From the NCBI RefSeq assembly GCF_037081775.1, contig NZ_JBAMHQ010000001.1, positions 2,666,001 to 2,730,000 on the forward strand: a DNA stretch of 64,000 nt. Direction: 5' to 3'. This document shows positions 8,453 to 17,145 of this stretch, piece after piece. Both the position numbers and the translations under genes were made by a program. Positions within the stretch are counted from its first letter, which is position 1. Every line of letters starts with the position of its first letter. This DNA is from Haladaptatus sp. ZSTT2. GTDB lineage: Archaea > Halobacteriota > Halobacteria > Halobacteriales > Halococcaceae. The notes under the pieces are model-generated. The model did not search any database. It worked only from the letters and a program-made list of their open reading frames with translations, and had not been told where the DNA came from.

Positions 8453-10366
8453 ATGTCATCACCACCCGACGCCGGCGATTCTGCCGGAACAGGTTCTTCT
8501 GACCGGGTTGTTGTCTATGACCTCGCCGCGGAATGTACGCTTTCAGACGTCACCGCCGAGGAGTACTACCACGCAACCGTAAACGGGGTCGTCGATTACG
8601 GCATCTTCGTCGATATTTCAGACGACGTGTCCGGCCTCGTCCACGAATCACAGCTCAACGCAACGTACCAGGTCGGCGACGAACTCGTCGTCTACCTCAC
8701 CGAAATCCGTGAGAACGGCGACCTGAGTTTCACCGTTGGCGACCTTCCAGAGTACGAAACGGTCACCGTCGCCCACGACTACGAGATTTCTGACGCTGAC
8801 TCGCTCTCGCCGTCTTCGACCGACACGGTTCATTTAGAAGGCGAAGTCGTCCAAATCAAACAGACCGGCGGCCCAACTATCTTCCAGGTTCGCGACGAGA
8901 CGGCCGTCGTGCCGTGTGCCGCGTTCGAGGAAGCCGGCGTTCGCGCCTATCCCGACATCGAAGTCGGCGACGTCGTTCGCGTCACGGGTGTCGTCGACTC
9001 GCGCGACGACGCCGTGCAGGTTGAAGCCTCCAACATCGACCACCTCGACGGCGAGGAAGCAGCGGAGGTCACCGCCCGTCTCGACGCCGCGCTCGACGAG
9101 CGCTCGCAGGTCGAAGACGTCGAACCGCTCATCGACTGGCCCGCATTCGAGAAGCTTCGCCCCGACTTAAAGCGCGTGGCGTCGCTGCTCCGCCGGACGG
9201 TGCTCGAAGGCCGCCCCATCAAGATGCGCCACCACGCAGACGGCGACGGCATGTGCGCAAGCGTGCCCGTCCAGTTGGCCATCGAACGGTTCATCGAGGA
9301 AACCCACCAAGACCCATCGGCCGCCCGCCACCTGCTCAAGCGTCTGCCGAGCAAGGCGCCGTTCTACGAGATGGAAGACGTCGTGCGCGACCTGAACTTC
9401 TCGCTCGAAGACCGCGCGCGCCACGGTCAGAAGCTCCCCCTCCTGCTCATGCTCGACAACGGCAGCACCGAGGAGGACATCCCGGCCTACCAGAACCTCG
9501 CCCACTACGACATCCCAATCGTCGTCGTTGACCACCACCACCCCGACCCTGAAGCGGTCGAACCGCTCGTCGAGGAGCACGTCAACCCATACATGCACGA
9601 CGAGGACTACCGCATCACGACGGGCATGATGTGTGTCGAACTCGCCCGGATGATTTACCCGGGCATCAAAGACGAACTCAATCACGTTCCTGCTGTCGCC
9701 GGTCTCACCGACCGCTCGAAAGCCGAGGTGATGGACCAGTACATCGCCCTCGCCGAGGCAGAAGGCTACTCCGAGGAAGACCTCTGGGACATCGGTGAAG
9801 CCCTCGACTACGAGGCTTACTGGCTCAAGTACAACGACGGTCGTGACCTCATCAACGACATCCTCAACGTCGATTGCGACGACGAAGAGCGCCACCGGAA
9901 ACTCGTCTCGTTCCTCTCCTCGCGCGCAGAGCGCGACGTAGAGAAGCAACTCGACTCGGTGATGCCACACGTCGAACACGAAGTGCTCGACAACGATGCC
10001 CACCTCTACCGCATCGACTTAGAGCGCCACGCCCACCGCTTTACCTACCCGGCACCCGGGAAGACCACGGGCGAAATCCACGACCGCAAGGTCAAAGAGA
10101 CGGGCGAGTCGGTCATCACCATCGGCTACGGGCCCGACTTCTCCGTGCTCCGCTCTGACGGTGTCCGTCTCGACATCCCGAACATGGTCCAAGAACTCCA
10201 AACGGAGGTCAAAGGCGGCGGCGTCAGCGGTGGCGGCCACCTCGTCGTCGGTTCGATCAAGTTCGTCAAAGGCATGCGCGAAGAAGTGCTCGACGCGCTC
10301 GTCGAGAAGATGGCAGCCGCGGAAATCGACGAAGAACTCCGCAGCACCGTCGCTACCCACGACTAA
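8453..10366 (+). CDS. DHH family phosphoesterase with N-terminal S1 and OB domains (RecJ-like)
   Basis: This is a 637-residue haloarchaeal DHH protein. Order of domains: an S1 RNA-binding domain at about 30-100 (GVVDYGIFVDISDDVSGLVH), an OB-fold nucleic-acid domain at about 120-200, then a DHH phosphoesterase with HADGDG (261-266), MLDNG and VVDHHHPDP (DHHH at 360-363). A C-terminal DHHA1-type region has GGGVSGGGHLVVG. These motifs bind the two catalytic metals. RecJ-like archaeal proteins act as exonucleases or oligonucleotide phosphodiesterases; the S1 plus OB domains point to single-stranded nucleic acid, especially RNA, as substrate. It converges with the next gene, overlapping by four bases. 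Confidence 0.88.
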   Translation: MSSPPDAGDSAGTGSSDRVVVYDLAAECTLSDVTAEEYYHATVNGVVDYGIFVDISDDVSGLVHESQLNATYQVGDELVVYLTEIRENGDLSFTVGDLPEYETVTVAHDYEISDADSLSPSSTDTVHLEGEVVQIKQTGGPTIFQVRDETAVVPCAAFEEAGVRAYPDIEVGDVVRVTGVVDSRDDAVQVEASNIDHLDGEEAAEVTARLDAALDERSQVEDVEPLIDWPAFEKLRPDLKRVASLLRRTVLEGRPIKMRHHADGDGMCASVPVQLAIERFIEETHQDPSAARHLLKRLPSKAPFYEMEDVVRDLNFSLEDRARHGQKLPLLLMLDNGSTEEDIPAYQNLAHYDIPIVVVDHHHPDPEAVEPLVEEHVNPYMHDEDYRITTGMMCVELARMIYPGIKDELNHVPAVAGLTDRSKAEVMDQYIALAEAEGYSEEDLWDIGEALDYEAYWLKYNDGRDLINDILNVDCDDEERHRKLVSFLSSRAERDVEKQLDSVMPHVEHEVLDNDAHLYRIDLERHAHRFTYPAPGKTTGEIHDRKVKETGESVITIGYGPDFSVLRSDGVRLDIPNMVQELQTEVKGGGVSGGGHLVVGSIKFVKGMREEVLDALVEKMAAAEIDEELRSTVATHD

Positions 10367-11949
10367 GCCTCGAAGCGGATTTTTCTCCCCGCTGCTCCCG
10401 CGCCGAGTGCCGACAGGGTAACCGCTGCAACCATACCACCCGAGAGTCGCCACGAACCGCCGCGCCAGTCTGCGTCGAATACGTCCGAGTAATACGCGCC
10501 AACGTCGCTTCCGTGGAGGACAACGACGACCTCTCGATTCTCGCGCAGCGCGTGGTCGTTCCAGTTCAAACTTCCGAGGACGACGGTGTCGCCGTCGATG
10601 ACGACGTCTTTCGCGTGAATCTTCTCGAAGCGTCCGCGCGGTTCTGCGACCCGTGCTTCGAGCGACAGCCCATCTCTGGTGGCGCGCTGGTTGAGCCACC
10701 GCACAAGTTCGCGGTTCTCCTCATGGACGTACCACGCACAGCTTAGCAGGATACGAACCTCGACACCGCGTTCTGCGGCGCGAACCGCGGCGCGGAGCAG
10801 CGCGTGGTCACGACTCCCGATGGTGACCTGCTCTACCAGAAGCGAGTCCGTCGCGTTGTCGATGTGGGCGACCAATTGCGGTTCTGCGTTGTCAGGCGTG
10901 ACGAGCAGTTCGACGCGCTCTGCGTGCATGTCAGCGGGTGAAAACTGAGAGGGGTACGAGCCGTTTGCCCGCGGCGCGGTGACGAACTCGCGGCTGTCTC
11001 GAACCGCTGACCACGGCGTGGTGGCCCGCCACCCACTGTCCGCAGCGAACGTGTCTGCAAGCGCCGCTGCGAGCGTGGCATTTCTGACTTCGACGCCCCA
11101 GCCGCGACTCGCGTTGCCACCAACGCCCGCCGGTTTCCAGTTTTCGGTGAGAACGAGCGCCTGCGAATCGACGAAGGCGTACTTCGCGTGGTGAAAGGAG
11201 TAGCGGGCGCGGTTGCCGCCGATGAGTTTTACTGGAATACCTGCACCGACGAGTCGGTCGAGTTCGTCGCGTTGGTTGACCGTTATCCCGCCCACGGGTT
11301 CGCGGTCGAGCAACACGCGAACCGTGACGCCGCGCTGTTTCGCGGCGATGAGCGCGTCGGTGATTCGGGGCGACGAGAAGGTGTACCCCGCGAGGAGAAT
11401 TCTGTGGTTTGCTGTGTGGATGGAGTCGAGTGTGGTGTTCGGCGCGTCCGGCAGCACGAACGTCGTGACGGCGGTGTTCTGCACGGAGACGGGCGAGAAA
11501 TCGGTTGCTCCGAGCGGTTCCCACGTCCAGCCACGTTCGGTTCGCACCCAGCGTTCGCTCTCTGGAGCGTTTTGGTAGCTCACCTGTGCGACGCGGTTTC
11601 CGTTTTTTCGTAGCGTGAGCGTCTCGCCGCCGTTTGCGAGTTCGAGCGCGCGAGGGAGCGCGAAAATTCGATGGTCGGTGAGATTCGAGGCGCGGTCGGG
11701 ATGCGCCGTCAGGGCGACGGTTCCGTGTAGGTTCTCGGTGGGCAGCGAAACGGTGTCTTCGCCGTCAGCGAGCGTCCAGTTGCCGGAGATATGGTCGGGA
11801 AATGAGATGACGACGAACTCGCCTGCATCGTCGTCGGCGACTGGATTCGGGTAGACCGCGACGAAGCTGGGCGAGTCGCTACTCGCCACAGCCGTGGCTG
11901 GGACGGCTGTGAGAACGAGTACGAATACGAGAACCACGCGGGCGAACAC
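10363..11949 (-). CDS. Secreted phospholipase D-like protein with N-terminal lamin-tail-type domain
   Basis: This 528-residue exported protein has a Sec-type signal peptide (residues 1-22), a beta-rich region that looks like a lamin-tail domain (about 28-125), and two phospholipase D HKD motifs: H254-K256-D261 and H445-K447-D452, each followed by the conserved asparagine segment (TENW, SLNW). A C-terminal hydrophobic helix ends in GRKIRFEA and probably anchors it in the membrane with the domains outside. PLD-superfamily proteins with two HKD motifs cleave phosphodiesters; nuclease or phospholipase activity are both possible. It ends four bases inside the convergent DHH gene. Confidence 0.85.
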   Translation of the reverse strand: MFARVVLVFVLVLTAVPATAVASSDSPSFVAVYPNPVADDDAGEFVVISFPDHISGNWTLADGEDTVSLPTENLHGTVALTAHPDRASNLTDHRIFALPRALELANGGETLTLRKNGNRVAQVSYQNAPESERWVRTERGWTWEPLGATDFSPVSVQNTAVTTFVLPDAPNTTLDSIHTANHRILLAGYTFSSPRITDALIAAKQRGVTVRVLLDREPVGGITVNQRDELDRLVGAGIPVKLIGGNRARYSFHHAKYAFVDSQALVLTENWKPAGVGGNASRGWGVEVRNATLAAALADTFAADSGWRATTPWSAVRDSREFVTAPRANGSYPSQFSPADMHAERVELLVTPDNAEPQLVAHIDNATDSLLVEQVTIGSRDHALLRAAVRAAERGVEVRILLSCAWYVHEENRELVRWLNQRATRDGLSLEARVAEPRGRFEKIHAKDVVIDGDTVVLGSLNWNDHALRENREVVVVLHGSDVGAYYSDVFDADWRGGSWRLSGGMVAAVTLSALGAGAAGRKIRFEA

Positions 11950-11991
11950 GCCCCGGAGTGGCCCCGGCTTCGTTCAAAAAGGTTCGGCTGG

Positions 11992-13269
11992 TTAGGCCGC
12001 GGGTTCGCTCTGGACTGCGAGCGCGTCGTCCGCCTTCTCGGCTTCGACCTGCACGATGTAGGACTTGTCTTCGTTGTAGCGGGCGACTTCCTCTAAGGCG
12101 GCTTCCGTTCCAATCTGGTTGAGCGCCCACGCGGCACTCGCGCGGACGTTGTCCGATTCGTCGTCGTCGAGCACGTCGCCGAGCGGGGAGACGGCACGAG
12201 TGTCTCCGAGCAGGCCGAGCGCGCGGGCGGCCTGACTGCGGACGCCTTCGTTCTCAGCGACGAGGTTGTTGGCGATGACCTGGGTGGCTTCTTCGTCGCC
12301 AATCTCGCCAAGCGCCTTCATCGTGACCTTCTGGAGCTGCGGGTCGTTGTCGGCTTCGACGTACTCGAGCAGCGTGTCGAGGGCGTCTGGGTTGCCAATC
12401 TTCCCGAGCACCTCAATCTGTGGCTTCTTGCGCTTCTGGGCCGGGCCGAGCATGGCCTCGTAGGCCTCCGGCGAGCCCAGGCGCTTTAGCGCCTCGATGC
12501 ACCGTTCCTGCATGAAGTTCGATTCGAGCATGTCGAGCGCGAGGAGAATCATCTCCGGGTTGTTCCCCTGCTCGTAGATGCGGACCGCGGTGAGTTCCGG
12601 CGGGTAGTCTTTGCGGTTTTTCGGCGTGAGAACGTCGTAGAAGCCCTGTGCATCGAGCTTTTCGACGACGGTGAGGTCGTCCCACTCTTGGGCGTCCGCT
12701 AAGTCCTGTTTGAACGCCTCGGTCGCTTCGACGAGCGCGGCGATGGTCTCTGCGTCCTCATCTGCGTCGAGGCCAGCGCTCGAAACGGCTTCCGCGATGT
12801 CGTCGAGCGTGCTGAGCACGTCGAAGTGCGAGGGGCTTTTGACGCTAAAGGAGGCGTCGAGAATCTCGCCCATCGCGTCGGCGTAGGACTCGGTGGCTTC
12901 GACGACTTCGTCTTCACCTTGCTCGGTCCACTCGCCGTCTTCGATTTTGGTCTTTGCCTCTTCGATGTCGCTCACGACGTCTTCTGCGTACGGGCCGCGA
13001 GCGTCTTCGAGCGCGTCGCGCAGGTCGCTCAGTGTCGATTCCAGTTCCTCGCGGGGGTCGTCCTCGTCGTCCTCCGGTTCTGGGAGGTCTGCGGCTTCGA
13101 GGTCGGCTTCGATGGCGTCGAGCGTCGCCTCGACGTCGTCTAAGTCCGACTCGGTTTCGGCCGCGTCGAGGGATTCTTCGGCCTCGGTGAGGCGTTCCTC
13201 GAACGACTCGGGTGTTACGGCGGGTGCGTCCTCCGCGGGGGTCTCTGGTTCCTCGTCCCCGTTGCTCAT
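11992..13269 (-). CDS. HEAT repeat domain protein with acidic N-terminal coiled region
   Basis: This is a 425-residue soluble protein. Residues 1-130 are highly acidic and helical (many EAEES, DLDDVE repeats). The C-terminal half carries HEAT/PBS-type repeats, visible as ALKRLGSPEAYEAML, VLGKIGNPDALDTLL, ALGEIGDEEATQVI, ALGLLGDTRAVSPL and ALNQIGTEAALEEV, spaced about 31-35 residues. HEAT arrays are protein-binding scaffolds. No catalytic motif is visible, so function is unknown. The ATG at 13267-13269 is preferred to one eight codons upstream because it starts at the acidic MSNGDEEPE. Confidence 0.8.
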   Translation of the reverse strand: MSNGDEEPETPAEDAPAVTPESFEERLTEAEESLDAAETESDLDDVEATLDAIEADLEAADLPEPEDDEDDPREELESTLSDLRDALEDARGPYAEDVVSDIEEAKTKIEDGEWTEQGEDEVVEATESYADAMGEILDASFSVKSPSHFDVLSTLDDIAEAVSSAGLDADEDAETIAALVEATEAFKQDLADAQEWDDLTVVEKLDAQGFYDVLTPKNRKDYPPELTAVRIYEQGNNPEMILLALDMLESNFMQERCIEALKRLGSPEAYEAMLGPAQKRKKPQIEVLGKIGNPDALDTLLEYVEADNDPQLQKVTMKALGEIGDEEATQVIANNLVAENEGVRSQAARALGLLGDTRAVSPLGDVLDDDESDNVRASAAWALNQIGTEAALEEVARYNEDKSYIVQVEAEKADDALAVQSEPAA

Positions 13270-13316
13270 ATACGTGAACTTCCGGCAGGTCAACCTAAGA
13301 GCGTTTCCCTTCGGGC

Positions 13317-14000
13317 TTATCGCCAGTAAAAGCGCGGGGCCAACACGAGGTAGGCCACCGCGGCCACCAACAGGGCTTTCGGGAAAATGCGGTCGAGTGT
13401 GAGGGGGGCAAGAATGGCGAGTGCCTGAATCACACCCATCGCAATCGCGTCACGGGCGTACAGTTCCGGATACTGAATCGTCGTCACCATCAGGTAGGCG
13501 AACAGCCCCGCGAGCGCGACGAGCAGCGTCGCGTGCTGGAAGCCCGCGAGATACACGACTGCGAGAATCGTCCCGGCAAGCGTCGATTGGACGCCTTCGG
13601 TGGTGTTTTTAGCCACGTCGTAGGCGGTGTAGAGGCCGAGGCGGATGACCGCGGCGGCGACGAACAGTGCGGGAAGGGCGAGTGCGGCGATACCTCGTGG
13701 CGAGAGGTCACCGAGGACGAGCCCCCACTGGGCGTTGGCGACGCTCACGACGAACAGTGCGGGTGCGACGCCAAAGGAGGCCACGTCCGCGAGCGAGTCG
13801 AGATAGTCACCGACAGGTGTTCCGCCCATCTTGCGGGCGATAACGCCGTCTAAGCCGTCGGCAACGGCGGCGAGCAGTATCAGTCGCGCGGCGAGTGCGG
13901 GGTCTACCATCGCCACGGCCGCGGCGAGAAAGCCGAGCGCCGCGTTGGAAACCGTGACCACGTCTGCGAGACCCAACCGCCCGACGAAACGGGGCTGCAT
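13317..14000 (-). CDS. pssA: CDP-alcohol phosphatidyltransferase, probable archaetidylserine synthase
   Basis: This 227-residue membrane enzyme contains the full CDP-alcohol phosphotransferase signature D48-x2-DG-x2-AR-x7-G64-x3-D68-x3-D72. Several hydrophobic helices follow. In haloarchaea proteins of this size make archaetidylserine from CDP-archaeol and serine and are linked to the archaeosortase (ArtA) C-terminal lipid-anchoring route; this specific assignment rests on family resemblance. It is followed on the same strand by the HEAT-repeat gene after 47 bases. A TATA-like box lies about 31-40 bases upstream of the ATG. Confidence 0.8.
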   Translation of the reverse strand: MQPRFVGRLGLADVVTVSNAALGFLAAAVAMVDPALAARLILLAAVADGLDGVIARKMGGTPVGDYLDSLADVASFGVAPALFVVSVANAQWGLVLGDLSPRGIAALALPALFVAAAVIRLGLYTAYDVAKNTTEGVQSTLAGTILAVVYLAGFQHATLLVALAGLFAYLMVTTIQYPELYARDAIAMGVIQALAILAPLTLDRIFPKALLVAAVAYLVLAPRFYWR

Positions 14001-14030
14001 ACTCTGGCGGTAGAGAGGTTCGGCCTTACC

Positions 14031-14040
14031 TCTTTATGTT
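14031..14040 (-). promoter_or_regulatory. TATA box of the archaetidylserine synthase gene
   Basis: On the minus strand AACATAAAGA lies 31-40 bases upstream of the ATG at 14000. It is divergent from the halocyanin promoter, whose box is 21 bases further on. Confidence 0.5.
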
Positions 14041-14060
14041 CGGACACGACCAATCAGCGA

Positions 14061-14071
14061 GCATATATTGT
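14061..14071 (+). promoter_or_regulatory. TATA box of the halocyanin-like gene
   Basis: GCATATATTGT lies 21-31 bases before the ATG at 14092, consistent with a leaderless transcript. Confidence 0.55.
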
Positions 14072-14091
14072 TCCGGCGGTGAGCCTCTGGT

Positions 14092-14520
14092 ATGCACCGG
14101 CGTGCGTTCCTCTCAACCGCCGCAACCGCACTGACCCTTTCTGTGGCTGGCTGTACGAGTTCGGGCCAGCCAGACGAGAACACTGACTTCGACATCGGTA
14201 TGTCAGCAAACCGGTTTGAGCACCCGAACGACCCCTACGAGGTGCCCGTGGGCGAGCCAATTGTGTGGAAGAACACCGGTGGGCGGACCCACACCGTGAC
14301 GGCCTACGATGCCGACATTCCCGAGGGCGCAGCCTACTTCGCCTCCGGCGCCTTCGAGTCAGAGCAGGAAGCTCGCGACGCGTGGATGGGCGACCTCGGC
14401 GGCTCGATTGCACCGGGCGAAACCTTCGAGTACACCCCGGAAGTGCCGGGCGAGTACACCTACTTCTGTGTCCCCCACGAACCCGGCGGCATGATTGCGA
14501 CGTTCGTCGTCACTGAGTAA
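14092..14520 (+). CDS. Halocyanin-like type 1 copper protein, lipoprotein
   Basis: This is a 142-residue cupredoxin. It has a Tat-like basic start (MHRRAFLSTA), a lipobox VAGC with the lipidated Cys21, then a plastocyanin fold with the four type 1 copper ligands His67 (RTHTVTAYD) and Cys126, His129 and Met134 (YFCVPHEPGGM). Halocyanins are membrane-attached electron carriers on the outer face of the cytoplasmic membrane. Cysteine lipidation and the copper ligands are inferred from motif position. It stands alone between divergent and convergent neighbours. Confidence 0.88.
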   Translation: MHRRAFLSTAATALTLSVAGCTSSGQPDENTDFDIGMSANRFEHPNDPYEVPVGEPIVWKNTGGRTHTVTAYDADIPEGAAYFASGAFESEQEARDAWMGDLGGSIAPGETFEYTPEVPGEYTYFCVPHEPGGMIATFVVTE

Positions 14521-14540
14521 CACTGTCGGCACGCCGAGTC

Positions 14541-14558
14541 CACAAAAGAAAGAGTACG
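14541..14558 (-). terminator. T-rich terminator after rps3ae
   Basis: On the minus strand a pyrimidine-rich stretch (TACTCTTTCTTTTGT) begins a few bases after the rps3ae stop. Archaeal RNA polymerase stops at oligo-T. The run is interrupted by Cs, so confidence is limited. Confidence 0.35.
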
Positions 14559-14560
14559 GC

Positions 14561-15232
14561 TTACTCTTCGGTTTCTTCGTCGTCGTCCGCTGCGACTTCT
14601 TCTGCAACGTCGTCTTCGTCAACGCTGACAGAGGCTTCTTCCTCGGCCTCAACCTCGTCTGGGTGGGCTTCGAGGGTGAACTTCTGGATTTCGACGCGGC
14701 GCAGTGGGTAGATGGTCTTCGCCTCTGCGTAGATTGCAGAGGAGATGCGACCGTCTACGATGCTGTCGACAATCTGCTCGTAGGTGTGGTCCTCGATGGT
14801 CTCTTCGACCATCGTGATCATCTGCTTGCGGATTGCGTGTTCCTGACTGTGGTCTGCGCGCTTGGTCGTGAGCGCGAGTGGCTGAATCTCGACGCGGTAG
14901 CCATCTTTCGTGATGGCCGTGATGTTCGCGTCGATTTTCGAGGCACCGCGGCGGACGAGGCTGCGCAGGTAGTCACGGGTGAGTTCGTGTTTGACGAACT
15001 CGGTGTACGCGGCGTCGCTGCCGACGTCGTTCACCTTGAAGGTGAGTTTGGTGTTGTTCTTGCTGGCGTCGTTCGTAAGTTCGCCAAGCGTCGTTTCGAT
15101 GGTTCGGTCGTAGACCTTCTCGGGTTCGTCAGCAGGCGTCTGACCGAGCTCTGCGCGGTCGAACTGCTCAGGTGCGAGCACCTTGTACCAACGCTTCTGC
15201 TGTTTTCGTCGAGAAACGGATCGTTCACTCAT
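14561..15232 (-). CDS. rps3ae: 30S ribosomal protein S3Ae
   Basis: This 223-residue protein matches the archaeal/eukaryotic S3Ae family: a basic start (SVSRRKQQKRWYKVLAP), the TLGELTNDASKNNTKL region, RRGASKIDANI, and a haloarchaeal acidic C-terminal tail rich in Glu and Asp. It is part of the small ribosomal subunit near the mRNA exit. It is the last gene of the operon rps15 - RecJ-like - pcc1 - rps3ae; its start overlaps the pcc1 stop by eight bases. Confidence 0.95.
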   Translation of the reverse strand: MSERSVSRRKQQKRWYKVLAPEQFDRAELGQTPADEPEKVYDRTIETTLGELTNDASKNNTKLTFKVNDVGSDAAYTEFVKHELTRDYLRSLVRRGASKIDANITAITKDGYRVEIQPLALTTKRADHSQEHAIRKQMITMVEETIEDHTYEQIVDSIVDGRISSAIYAEAKTIYPLRRVEIQKFTLEAHPDEVEAEEEASVSVDEDDVAEEVAADDDEETEE

Positions 15233-15458
15233 TGTTGGATTCTGTTTTCGGGTTGTTCGTAAGCTGTGCTGCCACCGTGAGGTTCACCACGTAGTCGTCA
15301 ACGGTCGACTGCAGGCCGCCGGTTGTCTCGCGCTCGACGGTCATCTCGATGGTATCATCGGTGACCGTCATGCGCATCTCTGGCGTGTTGTCCGGCGCGA
15401 GCGCCGCCGCAACCTGTGCGGCGTGCTCGTGCGTCGTCCGGATGGTAGCGCGCTTCAT
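15225..15458 (-). CDS. pcc1: KEOPS complex subunit Pcc1
   Basis: This is a 77-residue protein of the Pcc1 family, the dimerisation subunit of KEOPS, which makes the t6A37 modification of ANN-decoding tRNAs. Visible features are the start KRATIRTTHEHAAQVAAAL, the central strand MRMTVTDDTIEMTVE and the C-terminal helix TVDDYVVNLTVAAQL. The ATG at 15456-15458 overlaps the end of the RecJ-like gene by four bases. Longer in-frame starts lie within that gene and are rejected. Confidence 0.88.
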   Translation of the reverse strand: MKRATIRTTHEHAAQVAAALAPDNTPEMRMTVTDDTIEMTVERETTGGLQSTVDDYVVNLTVAAQLTNNPKTESNNE

Positions 15459-16621
15459 TGTGCCTCCCGGAACGCCGTGACGAACTCCGAAGCCGACACG
15501 TCGGCTTCGAACTCGGCGTAGCCCTGTCTGTCGCGGCCGCCGCCGGTTCCGGAGACGGCGGTCGCGGCGGTTGCCATCTGTTCGCCAATCTGTCCCTGTT
15601 CTTCGGTCGCGCACGCGGCGGCTTTCCCTTCCGAGACGACCAGCGCCACGGGTTCCGGCGAGCGGAAGTCCCGAAGCAGGCGGGCCGTCGTGCGGACGGG
15701 TGCCGGCTCACCCTCTGCGGATTCGATGCGTGCAACGAACAAGCCGTCGTACCGGCCAGTCGTCGCCCCGCGAAGTGCGGTGTGCGCCCGTTTTGCGTGG
15801 GCGCGCCACGCGTCCAAGGCGGGCGTTTTCACATCGTGTCCGAGAGCGAGCGCGAGCGCCGTGCCGGGCGCTTCGCGGGCGACCACATCGAGGACGTCTG
15901 CGAACCCCTCGACCGTGGTAAACGGGCCATCGGTCGCGTGGGGGTGCAGCGCGCGTTCGACTGCCTCTGCGGCTCGTGGCGTCGCCCCGTCAGCCGAGAC
16001 GGTTTCGAGGGCGAGCAACGAGGCGAGGCGTCGCTGTGCGCGCGTGTCGAGGTCAACAGGTAACTCAAGGTCAGCAAGCGACGCGGTCACGGCTCCTTCG
16101 TTCCCGGAGAACGAGGCGTGAGCGAGCGTCGTGTGTGCGAGGCCGTTTGCGAGGTCGGCGGTCGGAATTCCGACGCCGGGTCGCTGGGTCACGAGGTCGC
16201 GCGACTGTGCGCGATCGAGGACCTCCGCATACTCGCTTGGATGTCCCTCTGCGGCGACGACGCCCGCGAGGGCGAGTACCGGGTCGGGATCTGCAGCGAG
16301 TTCGCGGGCCGCGGCCTCTGCAAGAACGCTTGCTGGCTCCGTGCTGGCGGCGATGGCACCGTCGTACGACGGGTGAGTCCCGCCGACGAGGAGTGTGGTG
16401 ACGTCGTCCGTGTTGTCCGGTCGCGCGAGGTTCCCAGAGCGGGCGACGCTCGCTTGGAATGGGACGCCCGCATCGCTCAACGCGCGGGCGATGAGGCCCG
16501 TCGCGGCGAGCGCATCACCGTCTGCGTGGGCGACGAACCGAACAAAGTCGGCGTCGCGGCAGAGAGCAGCGATTTCACTCGCGTCGGGGGCGTCTGGTCC
16601 AGTGCGACCGGTTGCGGACAT
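15455..16621 (-). CDS. RecJ-like DHH exonuclease family protein
   Basis: This 388-residue protein belongs to the DHH superfamily. Motif I is HADGDA (residues 32-37). The short motif GGTHPSYDGA follows in place of the usual second motif, and a DHHA1-like C-terminal region ends in GTGGGRDRQGYAEFEAD. In haloarchaea this gene is annotated as single-strand exonuclease RecJ or a GAN-related factor. A strict DHH triplet is not visible, so catalytic ability is uncertain. It is encoded between rps15 and pcc1 with very short spacing on both sides, a conserved archaeal arrangement. Confidence 0.75.
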   Translation of the reverse strand: MSATGRTGPDAPDASEIAALCRDADFVRFVAHADGDALAATGLIARALSDAGVPFQASVARSGNLARPDNTDDVTTLLVGGTHPSYDGAIAASTEPASVLAEAAARELAADPDPVLALAGVVAAEGHPSEYAEVLDRAQSRDLVTQRPGVGIPTADLANGLAHTTLAHASFSGNEGAVTASLADLELPVDLDTRAQRRLASLLALETVSADGATPRAAEAVERALHPHATDGPFTTVEGFADVLDVVAREAPGTALALALGHDVKTPALDAWRAHAKRAHTALRGATTGRYDGLFVARIESAEGEPAPVRTTARLLRDFRSPEPVALVVSEGKAAACATEEQGQIGEQMATAATAVSGTGGGRDRQGYAEFEADVSASEFVTAFREAQ

Positions 16622-16624
16622 GGA

Positions 16625-17089
16625 TTACGCGAGAATCTCTTTGGCGTCTTCGTACTCGTACTTGAAGTCCGCCGCAAGCTTGTTGCCGCGGTAGTACGAG
16701 ACCAGTCGGCGTACTTTCGATTCGGTGTTCTGGAGCGCGCGCTTGTTCTGGTGGTCGTTCGGGTTCTCCTCCATGTGGTCACGGAGGCGCACGGCGCGCT
16801 CCATGAGGTTACGGAGGTCTTCGGGGAGGTCACTGGTTGCGTCATTCTCGTCGAGAATTTCGGTGACCTTCTTGCCCGTCGCCAGCTTGACGTTCGGGAC
16901 AGGCGTGCCCTGAACGCCCTCGTCACGGAGTTTGAGTCCGATGACGGCTGGGGTGTGACCCTGTTCTGCAAGTTCGACGACGCGTTCTTCGACTGCGTCT
17001 GCGTCGACGTCGCTCCACTCCGGTGGTTCGTCAGCCACGGGTCGGTCCGATTTGGACGAGCCGCGGCGTCGAGTGTGCATTCGTGCCAT
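16625..17089 (-). CDS. rps15: 30S ribosomal protein S15
   Basis: This 154-residue protein is the archaeal/eukaryotic-type S15 (S13e), with the extra N-terminal extension absent in bacteria. Diagnostic parts are MARMHTRRRGSSKSDRP, EERVVELAEQGHTPAVIG, and the rRNA-binding LRDHMEENPNDHQNKRALQN. The ATG at 17087-17089 is chosen over one seven codons upstream because the family begins MARMHT. It heads the rps15 - RecJ-like - pcc1 - rps3ae operon, only three bases from the second gene. Confidence 0.95.
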   Translation of the reverse strand: MARMHTRRRGSSKSDRPVADEPPEWSDVDADAVEERVVELAEQGHTPAVIGLKLRDEGVQGTPVPNVKLATGKKVTEILDENDATSDLPEDLRNLMERAVRLRDHMEENPNDHQNKRALQNTESKVRRLVSYYRGNKLAADFKYEYEDAKEILA

Positions 17090-17128
17090 AGTTGAGGATA
17101 GGAACCGCACAGACCGCTCTAGATGTTT

Positions 17129-17145
17129 CGGCGCGGGACGCGCCG
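17129..17145 (-). promoter_or_regulatory. GC-rich hairpin in the rps15 leader
   Basis: CGGCGCG and CGCGCCG form a perfect 7-bp stem with a 3-base loop, 40-56 bases upstream of the S15 start. If transcribed it would be a stable leader hairpin, possibly for feedback by a ribosomal protein. No TATA box is clear here, so whether it lies in the mRNA is not known. Confidence 0.35.

Noticed and set aside
14495-15262. 255-codon open frame on the plus strand
   Set aside because: It is antisense to rps3ae, which has a full family match.
16118-17095. 325-codon open frame on the plus strand
   Set aside because: It covers the RecJ-like gene and rps15 on the opposite strand, which are clearly real. It is a codon-bias shadow.
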